Shown: positions 63,136-64,000 of the stretch, piece by piece
Layout of the letters: the number at the start of each line of letters is the position of its first letter
Numbering within the stretch: the stretch's first letter is position 1
DNA from: a virus
Length of the DNA stretch: 64,000 nt
Strand: one strand, 5' to 3'
Virus record (IMG/VR): IMGVR_UViG_3300045412_000135
Span: 1 to 64,000 of that record
The notes under the pieces: model-generated
What the model was told of the DNA's origin: nothing
Database searches by the model: none
The model's input: the letters and a program-made list of their open reading frames with translations, nothing else
Made by a program: the position numbers and the translations under genes

Positions 63136-64000
63136 TTAAACAAAACAACTTAGAGCAGCTGAATCTACTGCAACTGGACTTGTAAATGTAAATAAATCTG
63201 GAGACGCGACTAATCCATCTGGTATTCCAGTAGATCCTCCAACAGCAGAATCTGGAATATTGGGTCCAATAGTAATATTAGGCACACTCAAGGATAAAAT
63301 TGCTCCTGAAGGTACAGTTATAGAATTTGGGTTTAGCGGGTTGATAGAAACAACAATAATTGATGGAATAGTTGATGTTGAGCTCGAATCTGATGTATCT
63401 GAATCTACCTGAACATTACCACCAGCATCTCCTTGAACAGGGGAGGAGTCGTTAATTGATTTTAAAGGTTTTTCAAATAATGGCCCTACAATTACTTTTC
63501 CCGTAGTGCAATCATATGTACCTGCATTTTTATTAGTTATTACAAATTTATTATTCTCAGTATAATAAGAAATTAAATTACCATTACCATCATCTCTTAA
63601 ATATTGAGCTTCAGAAATACCAGGTGTGTAAAATCTTGATGATCGTACTGTAAATCCAGCAGCAGAGTCGCAGGAACAATTTAAAGCTACTCCAAAATCT
63701 AAATTCCATTTTTTTGGAGAACCTAAAATGTCATACTCAATTGTTTTGTATGGAGTAATTGCAAATTGAACATCATTAATATTTTCATCTGCGTTTAATA
63801 TTATTTTTTCTAATTGCGATAAAGATAAAGTTTTACCAAAATTTCCAAGATCCTGCTCATTACCAAATTGCTGAATAGCAGATTGAACTTTATTTTGGAT
63901 ATCTACAGATGTATTTGATGATAACGTACTTTCAGATAGAACACTTTTGAAAGTATTTGCAGCAATGAAAACACCTAAACTCAAGTAGTATTCATCTGGA
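63136..64000 (-). CDS. 6: Baseplate wedge protein, gp6-like, C-terminal part
   Basis: The frame is open from 63136 to the right edge, so the start lies outside; the first in-frame start-like codon is a TTG at 63984, which I do not take as real. The visible part, about 288 residues, has a helical segment with LSLSQLEKIILNADENINDVQFAI, the kind of J-like C-terminal domain found in gp6, then a Cys-containing beta region (ALNCSCDS) and a Ser/Pro-rich tail. T4 gp6 (660 residues) precedes gp7 and gp8 in the baseplate cluster, which fits this place. The identification is moderate. Confidence 0.6.
   Translation of the reverse strand, partial: PDEYYLSLGVFIAANTFKSVLSESTLSSNTSVDIQNKVQSAIQQFGNEQDLGNFGKTLSLSQLEKIILNADENINDVQFAITPYKTIEYDILGSPKKWNLDFGVALNCSCDSAAGFTVRSSRFYTPGISEAQYLRDDGNGNLISYYTENNKFVITNKNAGTYDCTTGKVIVGPLFEKPLKSINDSSPVQGDAGGNVQVDSDTSDSSSTSTIPSIIVVSINPLNPNSITVPSGAILSLSVPNITIGPNIPDSAVGGSTGIPDGLVASPDLFTFTSPVAVDSAALSCFV

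Noticed and set aside
63982-63984. TTG as start of the gp6-like gene
   Set aside because: The frame stays open to the window edge with no stop; the gene is simply cut there.

Overview
The window is a continuous stretch of a T4-like marine cyanophage (cyanomyovirus) genome. The evidence is the collinear set of T4-type replication, recombination, head, neck, tail and baseplate genes. Typical cyanophage extras are also present: a CobS-like ATPase, a DUF3110 protein of the cyanobacterial type, DUF3310, DUF4815 and DUF6321 proteins, and a tRNA-Ala gene carrying the cyanobacterial HIP1 octamer. Every protein gene I accept lies on the minus strand, so transcription runs from high to low coordinates. 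The DNA is AT-rich and tightly packed. Many neighbours overlap by ATGA or TAATG, and no gap is longer than about 125 bases. I name families from motif and length recognition; no database search was run.

Layout in the direction of transcription. Positions 64000-40167 hold baseplate and tail-tip genes: the C-terminal part of a gp6-like wedge protein, a giant 5466-residue multidomain virion protein, a small repeat fibre, an intact subtilisin-like serine protease, a 697-residue beta-repeat protein, and gp8. Positions 40147-26802 hold a 2415-residue DUF4815 structural protein, two small coiled-coil proteins and a 1861-residue repetitive fibre. Positions 26787-20664 are the neck and packaging block: gp13, gp14, gp15, gp16, a small structural protein, a DUF6321 protein, gp17 and a zinc-ribbon protein. 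Positions 20575-11910 are sheath gp18, tube gp19, portal gp20, a 54-residue core-position peptide, protease gp21, scaffold gp22, capsid gp23 and a tail-tube-fold protein. Positions 11866-1 are recombination and replication: UvsY, UvsW, an Sm-like protein, late sigma factor gp55, gp47, DUF3110, gp46, tRNA-Ala, a metallopeptidase/vWA protein, its CobS-like AAA+ partner, DUF3310, sliding clamp gp45, clamp loader gp44, a second Sm-like protein, and the start of a Dam-type methylase.

Regulation appears split in two. The structural half carries T4-type late motifs (TATAAATA, CATAAATA or CTAAATA) 20-65 bases upstream of many starts, often overlapping the upstream stop codon. The replication half carries sigma70-type promoters (TTGACA or TTGACC, 17-base spacer, TATACT-like) before gp55, the vWA gene and the CobS-like gene. 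gp55, encoded here, would be the factor that reads the late motifs. Three intrinsic terminators are visible, and two of them run straight into a late promoter.

Items most worth a second look: a perfect consensus sigma70 promoter on the otherwise gene-free plus strand, back to back with the gp55 promoter; the AAA+ and HExxH-vWA pair, which argues against a simple cobalamin role for the phage cobS gene; the giant protein with four tandem helical repeats, a propeller-like region, two LamG-like domains and a YHYH-like domain; small beta modules shared among gp14, gp8 and the giant structural proteins; and the protease inside the baseplate operon.
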